From positions 1 through 30,206 of the forward strand of contig JACQUC010000092.1 in the NCBI GenBank assembly GCA_016210495.1: a DNA stretch of 30,206 nucleotides, given 5' to 3'. Within the stretch, counting starts at the first letter, position 1. Each line of letters opens with the position of its first letter. The notes under the pieces were generated by a model. The model saw nothing but the letters and a program-made list of their open reading frames with translations, searched no databases and was not told where the DNA came from. A program made the translations under genes and the position numbers. Source of the DNA: Chloroflexota bacterium. GTDB lineage: Bacteria > Chloroflexota > FW602-bin22 > JACPRP01. Shown one piece after another: positions 14,326-23,591 of this stretch.

Positions 14326-15507
14326 TCACGAAGGTGAATGACAGGACGCGGGTGACGGATTGTCCGCCCCGCGCGTGAGCGATGGCCAGGGCATGAGCAG
14401 GCAGCATCTGGCGCAGACGGGGAGCAAGGCCTTTCGTAGACCACTCCTGAAGAAGCGGATCGCGGGGCCATTCCAAATCTCCCGCAGGTCCTCGTGCAGC
14501 GCGTGGCCAAACCGGTAGCGGATGAACTCGCAGGGCGTCACCTCACCGTCGGGTCGCAGAAACAAAAACACCCACGGAAAGGTGCAGCGAAGCCCGGGCA
14601 TCGGCGAGGCATCCGTATACCACGAGCGAATCTGCCCATCCTGGCTCAGAAAAGGTGTGACGGCAAAGGGAATCCGCAGGCGCGCCGCGTGCTCTCCTAC
14701 CACGGCCAACTTGTCGGTCAGATCGTCCACGTCCAATCTGTTGAAACCAGTAAGGAAACCTGCTATGGTGTCGTCGGCCTCTACGCCCAAGCGGTTTCGC
14801 AGAGCCTCACGGTGTGCGTCGGCGGCTCGATCGGTCGAAAACATAAGGTGCTCGAAGGTCAGATGGCACTGGAGTGAACGAGCGGTTTCGACGGCCTCCT
14901 CCAGAAACGGCAGGCTTAGCGAGGAGATGACGCAATTGATGCGCACCGACACGTCTCTGCGCGAGGCTCGAGCCGCCTCTTTGATTAGCTGTATGCCACG
15001 GGAGGTTCGTTCGAATGTTCCTGGCCCACGAATCGCATCGTGCATCTTCGGCGAGCCCTCGACAGAGATCATAAAGCGATCCACGCACGCGACCAGTCTG
15101 CTGGCAAGCTCGGGCGTGATCAGCGTGCCGTTGGTAAATATCTCGGTTTTCATGCCCTGTTCCTTGACATACTCGAGTATCTGTGGCATGTCTTGGCGGG
15201 TGAGGACCTCGCCGCCGGTGAACGAGATCGACGGCCTGAAGGACTTCAGCTTGTCTACTACCAGTTTGATCTCTTCGAGAGAAAGCTCGTGCGCCCTGGG
15301 ATGAATTCCGGCTTCGCCCCACCACCAGCAGGTCCTGCACTTGAGGTTGCACTTGTAAGTTATGTTAAACAGAACACGATTAGGCAGGAAGGCGCGATCG
15401 TCGAGGAACTGATAGCCCAGCAGGCTCCAGCAGCGCTGAATGACCTGACGCGGCCCCCAGTCAAACGTCCGGAGGATCCGACGTGCATCTTTGTGCAGTG
15501 TCAACAC
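14326..15507 (-). CDS. Radical SAM / SPASM-domain protein
   Basis: This 393-residue enzyme is a cytoplasmic radical SAM protein. It has the cluster motif CNLKCRTC (Cys-x3-Cys-x2-Cys) after FNITYK, then SISFTGGEVLTRQDMP (GGE motif for SAM), TEIFTNGTLI and FMISVEGSPKMHDAIRG. The C-terminal SPASM-like half has CTFPW, PDGEVTPCEFIRYRFGHALHEDLREIWNGP and VCARCC, enough Cys for one auxiliary cluster. The start is GTG 15507 with GGAG 6 bases upstream. SPASM proteins modify peptides or proteins or act on carbohydrates; no precursor peptide gene was seen next to it. The last 20 residues look unstructured. Confidence 0.9.
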   Translation of the reverse strand: MLTLHKDARRILRTFDWGPRQVIQRCWSLLGYQFLDDRAFLPNRVLFNITYKCNLKCRTCWWWGEAGIHPRAHELSLEEIKLVVDKLKSFRPSISFTGGEVLTRQDMPQILEYVKEQGMKTEIFTNGTLITPELASRLVACVDRFMISVEGSPKMHDAIRGPGTFERTSRGIQLIKEAARASRRDVSVRINCVISSLSLPFLEEAVETARSLQCHLTFEHLMFSTDRAADAHREALRNRLGVEADDTIAGFLTGFNRLDVDDLTDKLAVVGEHAARLRIPFAVTPFLSQDGQIRSWYTDASPMPGLRCTFPWVFLFLRPDGEVTPCEFIRYRFGHALHEDLREIWNGPAIRFFRSGLRKALLPVCARCCLLMPWPSLTRGADNPSPASCHSPS

Positions 15508-15561
15508 ACGGCGCTCCGTAGGCAGGGTCGCCCCTCGACGCTTAAGCCAAGAGGCGGGACA

Positions 15562-15590
15562 ATCATACTATTTCGCGTCTCTGTGCGCAA
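15562..15590 (-). promoter_or_regulatory. Candidate promoter of the radical SAM gene
   Basis: Minus-strand TTGCGC (15590-15585) and TATGAT (15567-15562) have 17-bp spacing, about 55 bp before GTG 15507. The -10 is a 5/6 match; the -35 is weak. Confidence 0.4.
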
Positions 15591-15634
15591 CTTCCTGGTT
15601 CTGAAGGCAGTGTGCGCCAGATTGCAGAGATGCC

Positions 15635-15689
15635 TGAGCCCAACCCCACCCCAGGGCGGACAGCGGACGTCCGCCCCTACGTTTCTGCA
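15635..15689 (-). repeat. REP-like element, intact reference copy
   Basis: Left flank CCCAACCCCACCCC, stem GGGCGGAC (15654-15661) and GTCCGCCC (15669-15676), then CTAC and GTTTCTGCA. The matching copy at 9728-9811 is interrupted by 28 bp. It lies in the divergent gap between the radical SAM gene and the gene at 15849. Confidence 0.75.
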
Positions 15690-15730
15690 CTAGCCCGTAC
15701 AGTACCATGGTCAACGGTACGATTTGGCGA

Positions 15731-15760
15731 TTGCCATGTTCGGGGTACACGGGGTATAAT
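15731..15760 (+). promoter_or_regulatory. Strong promoter of the 15849 gene pair
   Basis: TTGCCA (15731-15736), an 18-bp spacer and TATAAT (15755-15760). The roughly 80-base leader contains the small hairpins GGCG/CGCC and TTGCC/GGCAA. Confidence 0.65.
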
Positions 15761-15848
15761 GGCGCAGGTTTTTCGCCAGTAGTTGCCGGCGGGCAAGACG
15801 TCGCCGCAGAAGAAGGGCGAGAGGCGCAAGGAAGGGAACTAAGGGTCG

Positions 15849-16655
15849 ATGCTATCAATTGATCGCGGAAAACCCGCCCTCTTGACGACGGCTCATGACC
15901 CAGAGGGCAGGATGTTGGCACTCACCGCAGCGTATGCTAGTAGGCTGGGCGAGGTGTACGGAGGCATCGTGGCGGAGATTTCGGCAGCTACGAACTCGGA
16001 CCTCGTACCGGCTCTTGAGCAGATGGGTGCGCTCCTGAGCGTCAAGCCGAGCGCGCCGCTCGGGATTGTGCGTCGCCGCACGGTGGAACTGGCGCTGCAA
16101 TCGAGGTTCGACACTTTCCATTTCTGCGACTTCGACAGGGTATTGCACTGGATCACACACTACCCGAATGAGCTGGCGAGCATCGTGCAAATGATAGGCG
16201 GCTACGACTTCCTGGTAATAGGGAGATCGACTCGTGCCCTCGACACGCATCCTGAAATCCAGGTCACGACCGAGCGGCGTTCTAACGCGCTCTTGTCGGC
16301 GGAGTTCGGCGAAGTCATGGATATCACGGCAGCTTCGAGGGGAATATCGAGGGCAGCGGCCGAGCTGATATTGCAGTTTTCAACGGCTTCGGATGTTGGC
16401 ACCGATGCCGAATGGCCGCTTATCGTTCGGCGGCACTCACAGTTGAGTTGGAGCTATGTCGAAGTGGAGGGGCTGGAGTTCGAAACGGCCACGTTCTTCG
16501 AGAACGAGGTGAAGGCAGCGGGGGGGCTGGAGCATTGGAAGAAACAGCGATCGGAGTCGGCGCGCGAACAGCGGTATCGCATCGAGTGTGTGGAAGGAAT
16601 CACCGCGGTGGCACGGCGATTCGCGGAGCAACGACAGCAGGGACTCGTCAGGTGA
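15849..16655 (+). CDS. Unknown cytoplasmic protein, possibly glycosyltransferase-like
   Basis: I do not recognise the family of this 268-residue protein with confidence. It has no signal peptide or membrane segment. The stretch TFHFCDFDRVLHWI resembles the D-x-D region of GT-A nucleotide-sugar transferases, and YDFLVIGRS plus VGTDAEWPLIVRR could fit such a fold, but this is only a pattern impression. The C-terminus is charged and helical (LEHWKKQRSESAREQRY). ATG 15849 follows AAGGGTCG, a fair ribosome binding site. Its stop codon overlaps the start of the glycoside-hydrolase-like gene (GTGA), so the two are translationally coupled and likely work on the same process. Confidence 0.7.
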   Translation: MLSIDRGKPALLTTAHDPEGRMLALTAAYASRLGEVYGGIVAEISAATNSDLVPALEQMGALLSVKPSAPLGIVRRRTVELALQSRFDTFHFCDFDRVLHWITHYPNELASIVQMIGGYDFLVIGRSTRALDTHPEIQVTTERRSNALLSAEFGEVMDITAASRGISRAAAELILQFSTASDVGTDAEWPLIVRRHSQLSWSYVEVEGLEFETATFFENEVKAAGGLEHWKKQRSESAREQRYRIECVEGITAVARRFAEQRQQGLVR

Positions 16656-17704
16656 GGCGTTTCTCCAGGGTAACTGCGTTGCGGCTCGCAGGAGTATTGG
16701 CTTTCGTGTTGATCAGCTCGGCGCTTCTGAGCGGCACCGACGCGGCGAGAGCCTGGGAAAGATCTTATCCAACGACGAAGCAGGCGGACGCGGCCATCGG
16801 CGGCCAGGTGGCAACCTACAGGCTGCTTATGCCGTTTATGACGAACAGCGCCACCTTTTTCAGCAGCCTCGATAGCCGGTTTGGGATAGTGACAAGCTCG
16901 GGCATGGACCGAAGGGTCGTCGTCGATTTGTTGAAGGCAAGTGCCTACTACGATTACAGGTGGGGCGAGCCCGTCGTCGGGAAGGACTACTTGCAGACGG
17001 TGAGTCGGGACGGACAAACCTACAACGGGTTCGACGACTTCGTGCGTAGCCATCGCGGTCTCTACTGGCAGGTTGGCAACGAGCCGAACGTGCCGAACCA
17101 AGACAATGTTAGCGCCGCGGCATATGCGCAAAGGTACAACGCCTGGGTGACCCGCATCAAGGCGCTGGATCCGATGGCGAGGGTGATGAACGGGGGCATC
17201 GTGAACTGGCCAGACGTGGTCGGCGACATAGGCGCCGGATTGGCTTACCTTCGAGATTTTCGCGAGAGCTATCGAAGTCAGTACGGGCAATACCCGCCGA
17301 TCGACGTGTGGAACCTCCACACGTATGCGCCGTTCGCCGTGGACGATGGCAGGCTGCGGACCTATTGCGACAGCTCCGCCGGTAGGTACTTCATCGTACA
17401 GGTGACCGACTATTTGCGTGATGCCGGCCAGACGCAACCGGTGTGGCTGACCGAGTTCGGACTGGATTGGAACTGGGACTCGGTGCCACAATGCTATGAT
17501 CCGACGAGGCGGGTGTGGACGACGCCCTCTGCGTTTATGATCGAGATGGTGGACTGGCTACGGTCGACCGGTCTCGTGGCGCGATGGTTCTGGTTCTCCG
17601 ACAATGCGTGGGACCGTGGCAACGGCGGGGCGCTGGTGGATCGCAGTACGAGTCTCACGACGCTGGGACAGACGTATCGCGACCTGGCGGTTGGGATAAG
17701 GTAA
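16652..17704 (+). CDS. Secreted glycoside-hydrolase-like TIM-barrel protein
   Basis: This 350-residue protein begins with a signal peptide (MRRFSRVTALRLAGVLAFVLISSALL, cleavage near residue 33). It resembles clan GH-A enzymes: LYWQVGNEPN carries the presumed acid/base Glu144 after strand 4, and VWLTEFGLDW carries the presumed nucleophile Glu268 at strand 7. Other barrel elements are IDVWNLHTYAPF and ARWFWFSDNAW. The closest sense is the GH39 / glycosyl-hydrolase catalytic core group; substrate is unknown. The frame is open 80 codons further upstream, but that lies inside the preceding gene. GTG 16652 overlaps its stop codon and has AGGGA about 9 bases upstream. Confidence 0.82.
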   Translation: MRRFSRVTALRLAGVLAFVLISSALLSGTDAARAWERSYPTTKQADAAIGGQVATYRLLMPFMTNSATFFSSLDSRFGIVTSSGMDRRVVVDLLKASAYYDYRWGEPVVGKDYLQTVSRDGQTYNGFDDFVRSHRGLYWQVGNEPNVPNQDNVSAAAYAQRYNAWVTRIKALDPMARVMNGGIVNWPDVVGDIGAGLAYLRDFRESYRSQYGQYPPIDVWNLHTYAPFAVDDGRLRTYCDSSAGRYFIVQVTDYLRDAGQTQPVWLTEFGLDWNWDSVPQCYDPTRRVWTTPSAFMIEMVDWLRSTGLVARWFWFSDNAWDRGNGGALVDRSTSLTTLGQTYRDLAVGIR

Positions 17705-17972
17705 GGCTTATTGATGCGCCCTGAACTACGTGGTTGGCAAGCCTCTCGGCAGCACTGGTGTCGCGGCGCTAAAGCAACCGCGTCAGGCCGCTGGGCAGAA
17801 GATAGAGACCGCGCTTCGGCTGAATGGAAATACGTGCTGAGTGGACAAGCCCTCTCTAGTGATGCAGTAACGGTTGTGGGCGAAGGCGAAACCAACGCAT
17901 CTCCTGTCGGCAGGCCCTCCCCTTTTCGGACCCCTCGGACTCACGCACGCTAACGGTTATGTCAAGTCATAA

Positions 17973-19910
17973 CTACTGTGTCCAACTCAGGTAGATGTAG
18001 GCACCCCCTCCTGCCTCTTTGAACTCCACCCTGACCTGATGAAATCCACTGGCGACGTAGGTGGAGCCGGTGCGAATGCCGCTAACGTCCCTCCAGTCAT
18101 CAATCACTTGAGCGCTGTCGATCCATAGGCGCACGCCGTCGTCGGCGTTCGCGGTGAAGGTGTAGGTGCCGGAGGCGGCGAAGCTAATGGCGCCGGTCCA
18201 GCGTGCCGAGAAGCTGTCGGTGGGGATGCCGCCGCCGGGGCTTCCTAACTCCCAGTCGCGCTCGAGGGGTGCATCTTCGCACCGCGTAAGCTGCGGGGTG
18301 CCAGCTAGATCGGGGTTGTTGAAATACTGAGCGAGATACTGGCCGGTGGGGCAACTGGATGGTATCGCAGTGGCAGTCGCGGTGGCGGTTGGTGCAGTCC
18401 GCGACCAGGTCATTTCGACGTGGGCGGCCCATTGGTCGTCGAAGAACTCGATTCTCACCTCGTGCAGCCCGCCGGCCACGTAGGTCGAGCCAGCGCGCCA
18501 CCCGGCCTGGCCAACCCAGTCGTCGATGATCGAGACGCCATCTACCCAGACACGCACGCCGTCGTCCGAGTATACGTTGAAGTAGTAGGTGTCGCCTGCT
18601 GGGAAGTTGAAGCGCCCGGTCCAGCGGCCCGAGAAGCGGTCCGTAGGCACGCCGGGCCCGGGGCTTCCCTGGCCCCAATCCTGGTGGAGCGGAGCATCCT
18701 CGCAGCGTGTGATGACCGGCGTGCCGGTAACATCCGGGTTGGCGAAGTACTGGGCCAGAAACTTCTCGTTGGGGCAACTGGATGGCACGGGCACGGCAGT
18801 GGCCGTGCTTGTTGCCGTCGGCGTGTTGGTCGGCAGCGGCGGCGACGTAGGCGTAGCCGTAGGCACAGGTGTTCGAAATGACGTCGCCTGCTCATACGCG
18901 GCGGGGAAGAAGGTCCGATAGAATATCTCCGTGGGATCGAACCGCTCGACGATGGCGAGGTCGCCCAGGGTGCTATGGTAGCCGCCGATGGCGTAGATCT
19001 TGCCGTCGGGCGCCGCCGCAACGCCCAGCCTGTTGCGCGCCGTAGGCATGCCGGACCTGGCTCGCCAGGTGTTGGCGACGGGGTCGTACTCCTCGACGGT
19101 GTTGAGGAGGCCGATGGCGTTGTGGTACCCGCCGATGGCGTAGATCTTGCCGTTAGGAGCGGTGGCCACTCCCAAGGTGTTGCGCGCCGTGGGCATGTCG
19201 GTTCGCGTCGACCAGGTATTCGTGCTTGGATCGAACGCCTCGACCGCACCGGTGTAGCCTCCCCAGTAGTATCCACCGATGGCGAAAACCTTGCCGTCGG
19301 CCGCGGCCACTCCGAGGTCTGATCGCGAGACTCTCATATCCGGCTGGCCGTTCCAAGCATTTCCGGCCGGGTCGTATTCTTCGATTGTTGCCTTGTAGGC
19401 GTTATTGAGGAAACCGCCGATGGCGTAGATCTTGCCATTGCCTGCCGTGGCGACGCCGACGTAGCTGCCTCGCGCGGTGGGCATGTGTTCCTTGGTGGTC
19501 CAGGTGTTCGTGGAGATGTCGTATTCTTCAACAGTATCCAGTGTTCCCGTGAGGTTGTATCCGCCGATGGCGAATATCTTCCCGTTTCCGGTCGCGGACG
19601 CGCCGAGGCCTGCCCGCGGGGTCGGCATATCAAGTCTGGTCCGCCAGGTGTTCGTGACCGGATCGAACTCCTCGACAGTTGCAAGATAGCCAGCGGCGTT
19701 TTGCCCGCCGATGGCGTATATCTTGCCGTTGCTGGCCGTTACTACGGCGAGCTCCCTTCGAGCCGTCGGCATGCTTGCAACAGTCGTCCAGCCGATAGCG
19801 GCGCTTGCGGCGGGAGCTGCGCGCGAGGCCACTGCGAACCCTAGCACAGCACCAAGGAGCATCAGCGCAGTAACTAACACGACGCGCAGCGAACGCATAC
19901 TAGGACTCAT
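17973..19910 (-). CDS. Secreted six-bladed kelch and double PA14 protein
   Basis: This 645-residue protein starts MSPSMRSLRVVLVTALMLLGAVLGFAVA, a signal peptide. The frame continues to 20114 but crosses the promoter, so 19910 (or ATG 19898, four codons on) is the likely start; neither has a clear Shine-Dalgarno sequence. Six kelch repeats follow, each with AIGG, VEEYDP-type strands, NTW and MPTAR, enough for one closed beta-propeller. A Pro/Thr-rich linker (TPVPTATPTSPPLPTNTPTA) leads to two PA14 domains (CPNEKFLAQYFANPDVTGTP, DDGVRVWVDGVSIIDDW; CPTGQYLAQYFNNPDLAGTP, DDGVRLWIDSAQVIDDW), separated by a second short Thr/Ala linker. PA14 often binds carbohydrate, so a surface adhesin or glycan-binding role is likely. 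Confidence 0.9.
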   Translation of the reverse strand: MSPSMRSLRVVLVTALMLLGAVLGFAVASRAAPAASAAIGWTTVASMPTARRELAVVTASNGKIYAIGGQNAAGYLATVEEFDPVTNTWRTRLDMPTPRAGLGASATGNGKIFAIGGYNLTGTLDTVEEYDISTNTWTTKEHMPTARGSYVGVATAGNGKIYAIGGFLNNAYKATIEEYDPAGNAWNGQPDMRVSRSDLGVAAADGKVFAIGGYYWGGYTGAVEAFDPSTNTWSTRTDMPTARNTLGVATAPNGKIYAIGGYHNAIGLLNTVEEYDPVANTWRARSGMPTARNRLGVAAAPDGKIYAIGGYHSTLGDLAIVERFDPTEIFYRTFFPAAYEQATSFRTPVPTATPTSPPLPTNTPTATSTATAVPVPSSCPNEKFLAQYFANPDVTGTPVITRCEDAPLHQDWGQGSPGPGVPTDRFSGRWTGRFNFPAGDTYYFNVYSDDGVRVWVDGVSIIDDWVGQAGWRAGSTYVAGGLHEVRIEFFDDQWAAHVEMTWSRTAPTATATATAIPSSCPTGQYLAQYFNNPDLAGTPQLTRCEDAPLERDWELGSPGGGIPTDSFSARWTGAISFAASGTYTFTANADDGVRLWIDSAQVIDDWRDVSGIRTGSTYVASGFHQVRVEFKEAGGGAYIYLSWTQ

Positions 19911-19962
19911 GAAGGCAAAAGAACGTTGAGCAGATGGCAGATACCAGCGATAACACACGAGG

Positions 19963-19991
19963 ATAGTAGCACCCGAGTATTCCTCAGTCAA
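19963..19991 (-). promoter_or_regulatory. Promoter of kelch/PA14 gene
   Basis: Minus-strand TTGACT (19991-19986), a 17-bp spacer and TACTAT (19968-19963), with the extended -10 context GGTGCTACTATCCTCG. The -35 and the 16 bases around the -10 are identical to the promoter at 12457-12486. Confidence 0.6.
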
Positions 19992-20184
19992 CAACATGGC
20001 GTGCGAGGCAGAGTCTGCCTTGCATGAACGTATTCTTCCCCAGTCTAGGCGCTCCTCTGCGAGGGCGCACCTGACTGAGGGCGGAAAAGAGGCGGATTTT
20101 TGATATCGGACCAAGTAATCCTGAGGTACTACGTTTGGAGATATAGTGGCCGCCTGCCGGAGCGTCGCCTCTGTTTGCCTGGGC

Positions 20185-20213
20185 TTGCAATCCAGTGCCA
20201 GTAGGTGTATTAT
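20185..20213 (+). promoter_or_regulatory. Promoter of the first receiver-fusion gene
   Basis: TTGCAA (20185-20190), a 17-bp spacer and TATTAT (20208-20213), about 50 bp before GTG 20264. Confidence 0.6.
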
Positions 20214-20263
20214 AGACTGGGTGTTAATAGGTAAGTGGGCTGGCTGTTATCGGGGAGAGGGAC

Positions 20264-23200
20264 GTGGGCGAGCCGCAGGTTCTGATCGCCGTAAGCGACC
20301 CCATAATTGGTGACGCTTTGCAATTCATCCTTGAAATGAATCATTTCAAGGTGATCGGCAGGGTTTCGCACGGGCAGGAAGCGGTCCGGGAGGCCAAGGC
20401 GCGTAGCCCGGAGCTTATCCTGCTGGACGCGCAGCTCGTGTTGCGCACTGGTGAGGAACTGGTGCTGCTGCTATCCGCGCTGGACCGCCGCGGCAAGATC
20501 GTGATGCTGGCAGATCGGGATGAGGAGGACGAGCTGACGGCGACCGGAGAAGGAGGGGCCGTCGGCATCGTCTACAAGGACGCCTCCGCCGAAAGCTTGG
20601 TGTCGTCTTTGCGAAGGGTCATAGCGGGCGCGGCGCCGTCTTGGCCGAGAGCCAGCGAGCTGATTGCAGTCAGCGCATCCGGGCCCCTGACTACGGGCCA
20701 ACTCGCCCGGGAGGTCACGCGAATAACGCCAGATGCGAGTCGTGGCTCGGTCCTGACGCAGCAAGAGCGGGGTGCAGCCGAGGTGCAGGCATCGGTCATT
20801 CATCAGACTGACGCGCAGGACGGTGCTCCTGCGTGGCGAGTCGCGAATCTCCTGACCGAACCCGTCGCAATCGCCGTGTGCTTGATGGCTTTTGCGCCCC
20901 TTTTCAGGACCTACCTCGTGACATACCCGCCGCCGGGGACAGACTTTCTTCACGGTCTCTTCAACGTAACGTTCTTGCGCCAACACGTCGCGTTGTGGAT
21001 CTCCATGTGGAACAGTGAGTGGTTCGCCGGCGTCCCGTTTGCGCGTGAGTACGGCGTGCTGGGCACGTATCTGAGTCTACCGCTCGCGGCGTGGCTCGGC
21101 GAATGGGGCGGTCTGGTTGCCTTGCTGCTCGGCACACAGATCGTCTTCGTGCTGTTCACATACCTGCTGTTGAAGGAGCTATCAGGGCGGACGATCATCG
21201 CCGTGTGTCTAACCATTCTTGTGACATGGTCCGCGAACCTGTACGTGGGCATGTTTGGCAGGGGGAGCGCGTCTCAGGCAAGCGCACAGATGTTTCTGCC
21301 GATCTGCCTTTACCTCCTCGTTAAGTACCTGCCTACAGGCAAGCAGCGTGCTATGGTCGTCGCGGCCATTCTGAACGGCTTAGCCGTTCTGGCCCACCCC
21401 CTCGTCGGCTCTCTGATCGCGGCCATGGCGGGGGTGATCATTATAGCAATTGGCGACGAGCCGCGGCGCGTCTTGTCGGGCTCGACTGCCAGGCGCTTGC
21501 TGATCTACGCACTTGTGACGGTAACGATTGGGTCTGTCGTCGCGCTACCGCTCGTCCTGTCTTTTCTTTATGGCTCCACGAGCGTGGTGCTACCCGGCAG
21601 CACCGACCAGTCAGCACCGGTCGACTTATTCTTGACGACCAACCCGGTGCTGGTGGTCCTGTTGCTTCTGGCGATCTATTGGCGAGTGCACGAAGGGCGG
21701 CGGGGTTTTCTTACGGGGCGTTACAACAGGCAGCTCTTGGCAATGGCGCTGGCAGGGTGCGTGCTGGAAGGTATTCAACTGGCGGCAGTGCTGGGCTTGA
21801 TGCCGAGGGCGGCCTCAGCACTTGCAGATAGGACGTGGTGGACTGCGCCGATCGTGTTCGCCGGCGTTATCGCCGTCATCGCAAGGCAACTCGGGCCGCG
21901 CGTGGATCTCGCCGGACGGGAAGTCAGACCGCGAATGCTTGGGGCGCGGGTAAGCGTGCCAGCACTGATGACAGGGGTGCTGGTGTTCGCCGCAGTGGTA
22001 GGCCCATTGGCCGGATGGCCGCGCATAGAAGGCACCATCGAGAAGATTAGATTAGAGCCGCCGATGGTAGTGGACACCCTGATGCGCCCGGAAGATCCTG
22101 CCAACCGGCTGGCAATGCCGGACTGGCTGGACACAAACGCGACGGATGTTCGCGCGTGGATAAGAGACGAGCGAATCGCTATGTGGTGGAACACGCTGTA
22201 TCGTCTTCCAATGACGGGAGGAAACCACGACGGGAGCGCGAGACCGTGGAAGGACTGGCGCAACTGGATGGAAGCGGCCTTCAACGGCAGGTTGGCGAAT
22301 GAGCCACGCTACACGGAGAAAGCCGCGAAGAACGTGGCGAACTACATGATAGACTGGTTTGCGATTCGGTACTTGATCGCCTCAGAAGGAGATGGCGACG
22401 TGCCCATAGCTCCGTACCTGGCAACTCCGGACACGGTGCAGGGCTCCGCCACCGTCGACAAGCTGCAAGTCTTTCGCCTAAAGGATAGTCTTTCCTCGCC
22501 TATTGCTTCCGCCACCAACGCACCCGCGGTTCTCGTCATCGGCGACGAAATCGCCTACCAGACTATCGCGAGAGCGCTGGCCCTGGCGAACTTCGGTCCC
22601 AAAGAGCTGATAACGGTGCGGGGGGCCAGGCGGATCGACGACGTGAACTCACTAGAATTGTCGCGATTTAGTACAGTAGTGTTGTATAACTACGACTATG
22701 GAGACGGCGTGCGAGCCTTCGCGAAGCTCGAGGGCTACATTCGCAGCGGCGGCGGGCTTTACGTCGATACCGGCAGCCTGGTGCGAGACTCCGACAGCAT
22801 GAACCTGCCGGCAGTATTCCCGGTAGATAGACTGAAGCGTGGACCGTTGGAGATCCGTTGGAACGCGACCACACCCCCAAACGAGCCGGTCGGGCAGGTT
22901 GACGCCTCGATCCTCTCGGAACTGGTCTACGACGACGGTCTGTGGGCGTTATCCTATGCACCGGAGGAGGGGGACGTTAGGGCATGGGGTAGGGTGGTGT
23001 TAGGACAGGCCGGACGTCCGGTGATGGTCGCGGGCAGGCTCGATCGGGGCCGTGTGGTCTGGAGCGGGGTTAACCTACCGTACCACGTGACTTACTATGC
23101 CAACGTGTCGGAAGCATTGCTCTTCGCCAGGGCCGTGCGTTGGACCGCGGCGGAGGTGCCCAAATCGACGGTATACAGCACAAGTCGAGTGGGTTCAGAA

Positions 23201-23584
23201 GCGCTGACCGTGAGTGGCCAGGGGTTCAAAGGGGTGCTTTTCAAGGAGAACGGGTATGACGGTTGGGAGGCCAGAGTGACATCGGAACGGGGATCGCGGA
23301 ATCTCAAGATCTACCGAGCCGGGCCGGACTTGATGTACGTACCTGTTGCAGCAGACGACGAGTCTGAAAGACTGTCCGTGGAGTTTCGCTACAACGGACA
23401 GGCGTCAGATTGGTTGCTGCTACACGTGTCCATATTGGCCTTGTTGCTGTCACTCGATTACGTGCTGCTGGGCGGAAGGGTGGCGGTGAACAGACTCGCG
23501 GCTACCGTCGCGAAGGCCGCAGGACCCGCCAGGCGTTTGGCGGAACCACTATCGAAGACACTCGTGGGCGGAGAGGATGATTAG
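20264..23584 (+). CDS. Receiver-like domain fused to GT-C/YfhO-like membrane protein
   Basis: The 1106-residue product starts at GTG 20264 after GGGGAGAGGGAC. Residues 4-120 form a NarL-type receiver fold: VLIAVSDPIIGDALQFIL, LILLDAQL (Asp55 at the phosphorylation position), VMLADRDEEDE, VGIVYKDASAESL (Lys105). The acidic pair after strand 1 is missing (VSD where DDH is usual). No DNA-binding domain follows. From about residue 195 a polytopic membrane region begins; its first outer loop has TYPPPGTDFLHG and WFAGVPFAREYG, as in PTPS-related GT-C proteins. Residues 755-970 resemble a class I amidotransferase-like fold (VLVIGDEIAYQTIARAL, YIRSGGGLYVDTGS), followed by a beta-rich region and a last membrane helix near 1050-1070. 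It is a paralogue of part of the next gene. Enzymatic activity is inferred. Confidence 0.85.
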   Translation: MGEPQVLIAVSDPIIGDALQFILEMNHFKVIGRVSHGQEAVREAKARSPELILLDAQLVLRTGEELVLLLSALDRRGKIVMLADRDEEDELTATGEGGAVGIVYKDASAESLVSSLRRVIAGAAPSWPRASELIAVSASGPLTTGQLAREVTRITPDASRGSVLTQQERGAAEVQASVIHQTDAQDGAPAWRVANLLTEPVAIAVCLMAFAPLFRTYLVTYPPPGTDFLHGLFNVTFLRQHVALWISMWNSEWFAGVPFAREYGVLGTYLSLPLAAWLGEWGGLVALLLGTQIVFVLFTYLLLKELSGRTIIAVCLTILVTWSANLYVGMFGRGSASQASAQMFLPICLYLLVKYLPTGKQRAMVVAAILNGLAVLAHPLVGSLIAAMAGVIIIAIGDEPRRVLSGSTARRLLIYALVTVTIGSVVALPLVLSFLYGSTSVVLPGSTDQSAPVDLFLTTNPVLVVLLLLAIYWRVHEGRRGFLTGRYNRQLLAMALAGCVLEGIQLAAVLGLMPRAASALADRTWWTAPIVFAGVIAVIARQLGPRVDLAGREVRPRMLGARVSVPALMTGVLVFAAVVGPLAGWPRIEGTIEKIRLEPPMVVDTLMRPEDPANRLAMPDWLDTNATDVRAWIRDERIAMWWNTLYRLPMTGGNHDGSARPWKDWRNWMEAAFNGRLANEPRYTEKAAKNVANYMIDWFAIRYLIASEGDGDVPIAPYLATPDTVQGSATVDKLQVFRLKDSLSSPIASATNAPAVLVIGDEIAYQTIARALALANFGPKELITVRGARRIDDVNSLELSRFSTVVLYNYDYGDGVRAFAKLEGYIRSGGGLYVDTGSLVRDSDSMNLPAVFPVDRLKRGPLEIRWNATTPPNEPVGQVDASILSELVYDDGLWALSYAPEEGDVRAWGRVVLGQAGRPVMVAGRLDRGRVVWSGVNLPYHVTYYANVSEALLFARAVRWTAAEVPKSTVYSTSRVGSEALTVSGQGFKGVLFKENGYDGWEARVTSERGSRNLKIYRAGPDLMYVPVAADDESERLSVEFRYNGQASDWLLLHVSILALLLSLDYVLLGGRVAVNRLAATVAKAAGPARRLAEPLSKTLVGGEDD

Positions 23585-23591
23585 GACAACA

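Noticed and set aside
16412..16651. Upstream 80-codon extension of the glycosidase-like gene
   Set aside because: It lies inside the preceding gene in another frame; a signal peptide begins exactly at GTG 16652.
19911..20114. Upstream extension of the kelch/PA14 gene
   Set aside because: It crosses a good promoter, and a signal peptide begins at 19910 or 19898.
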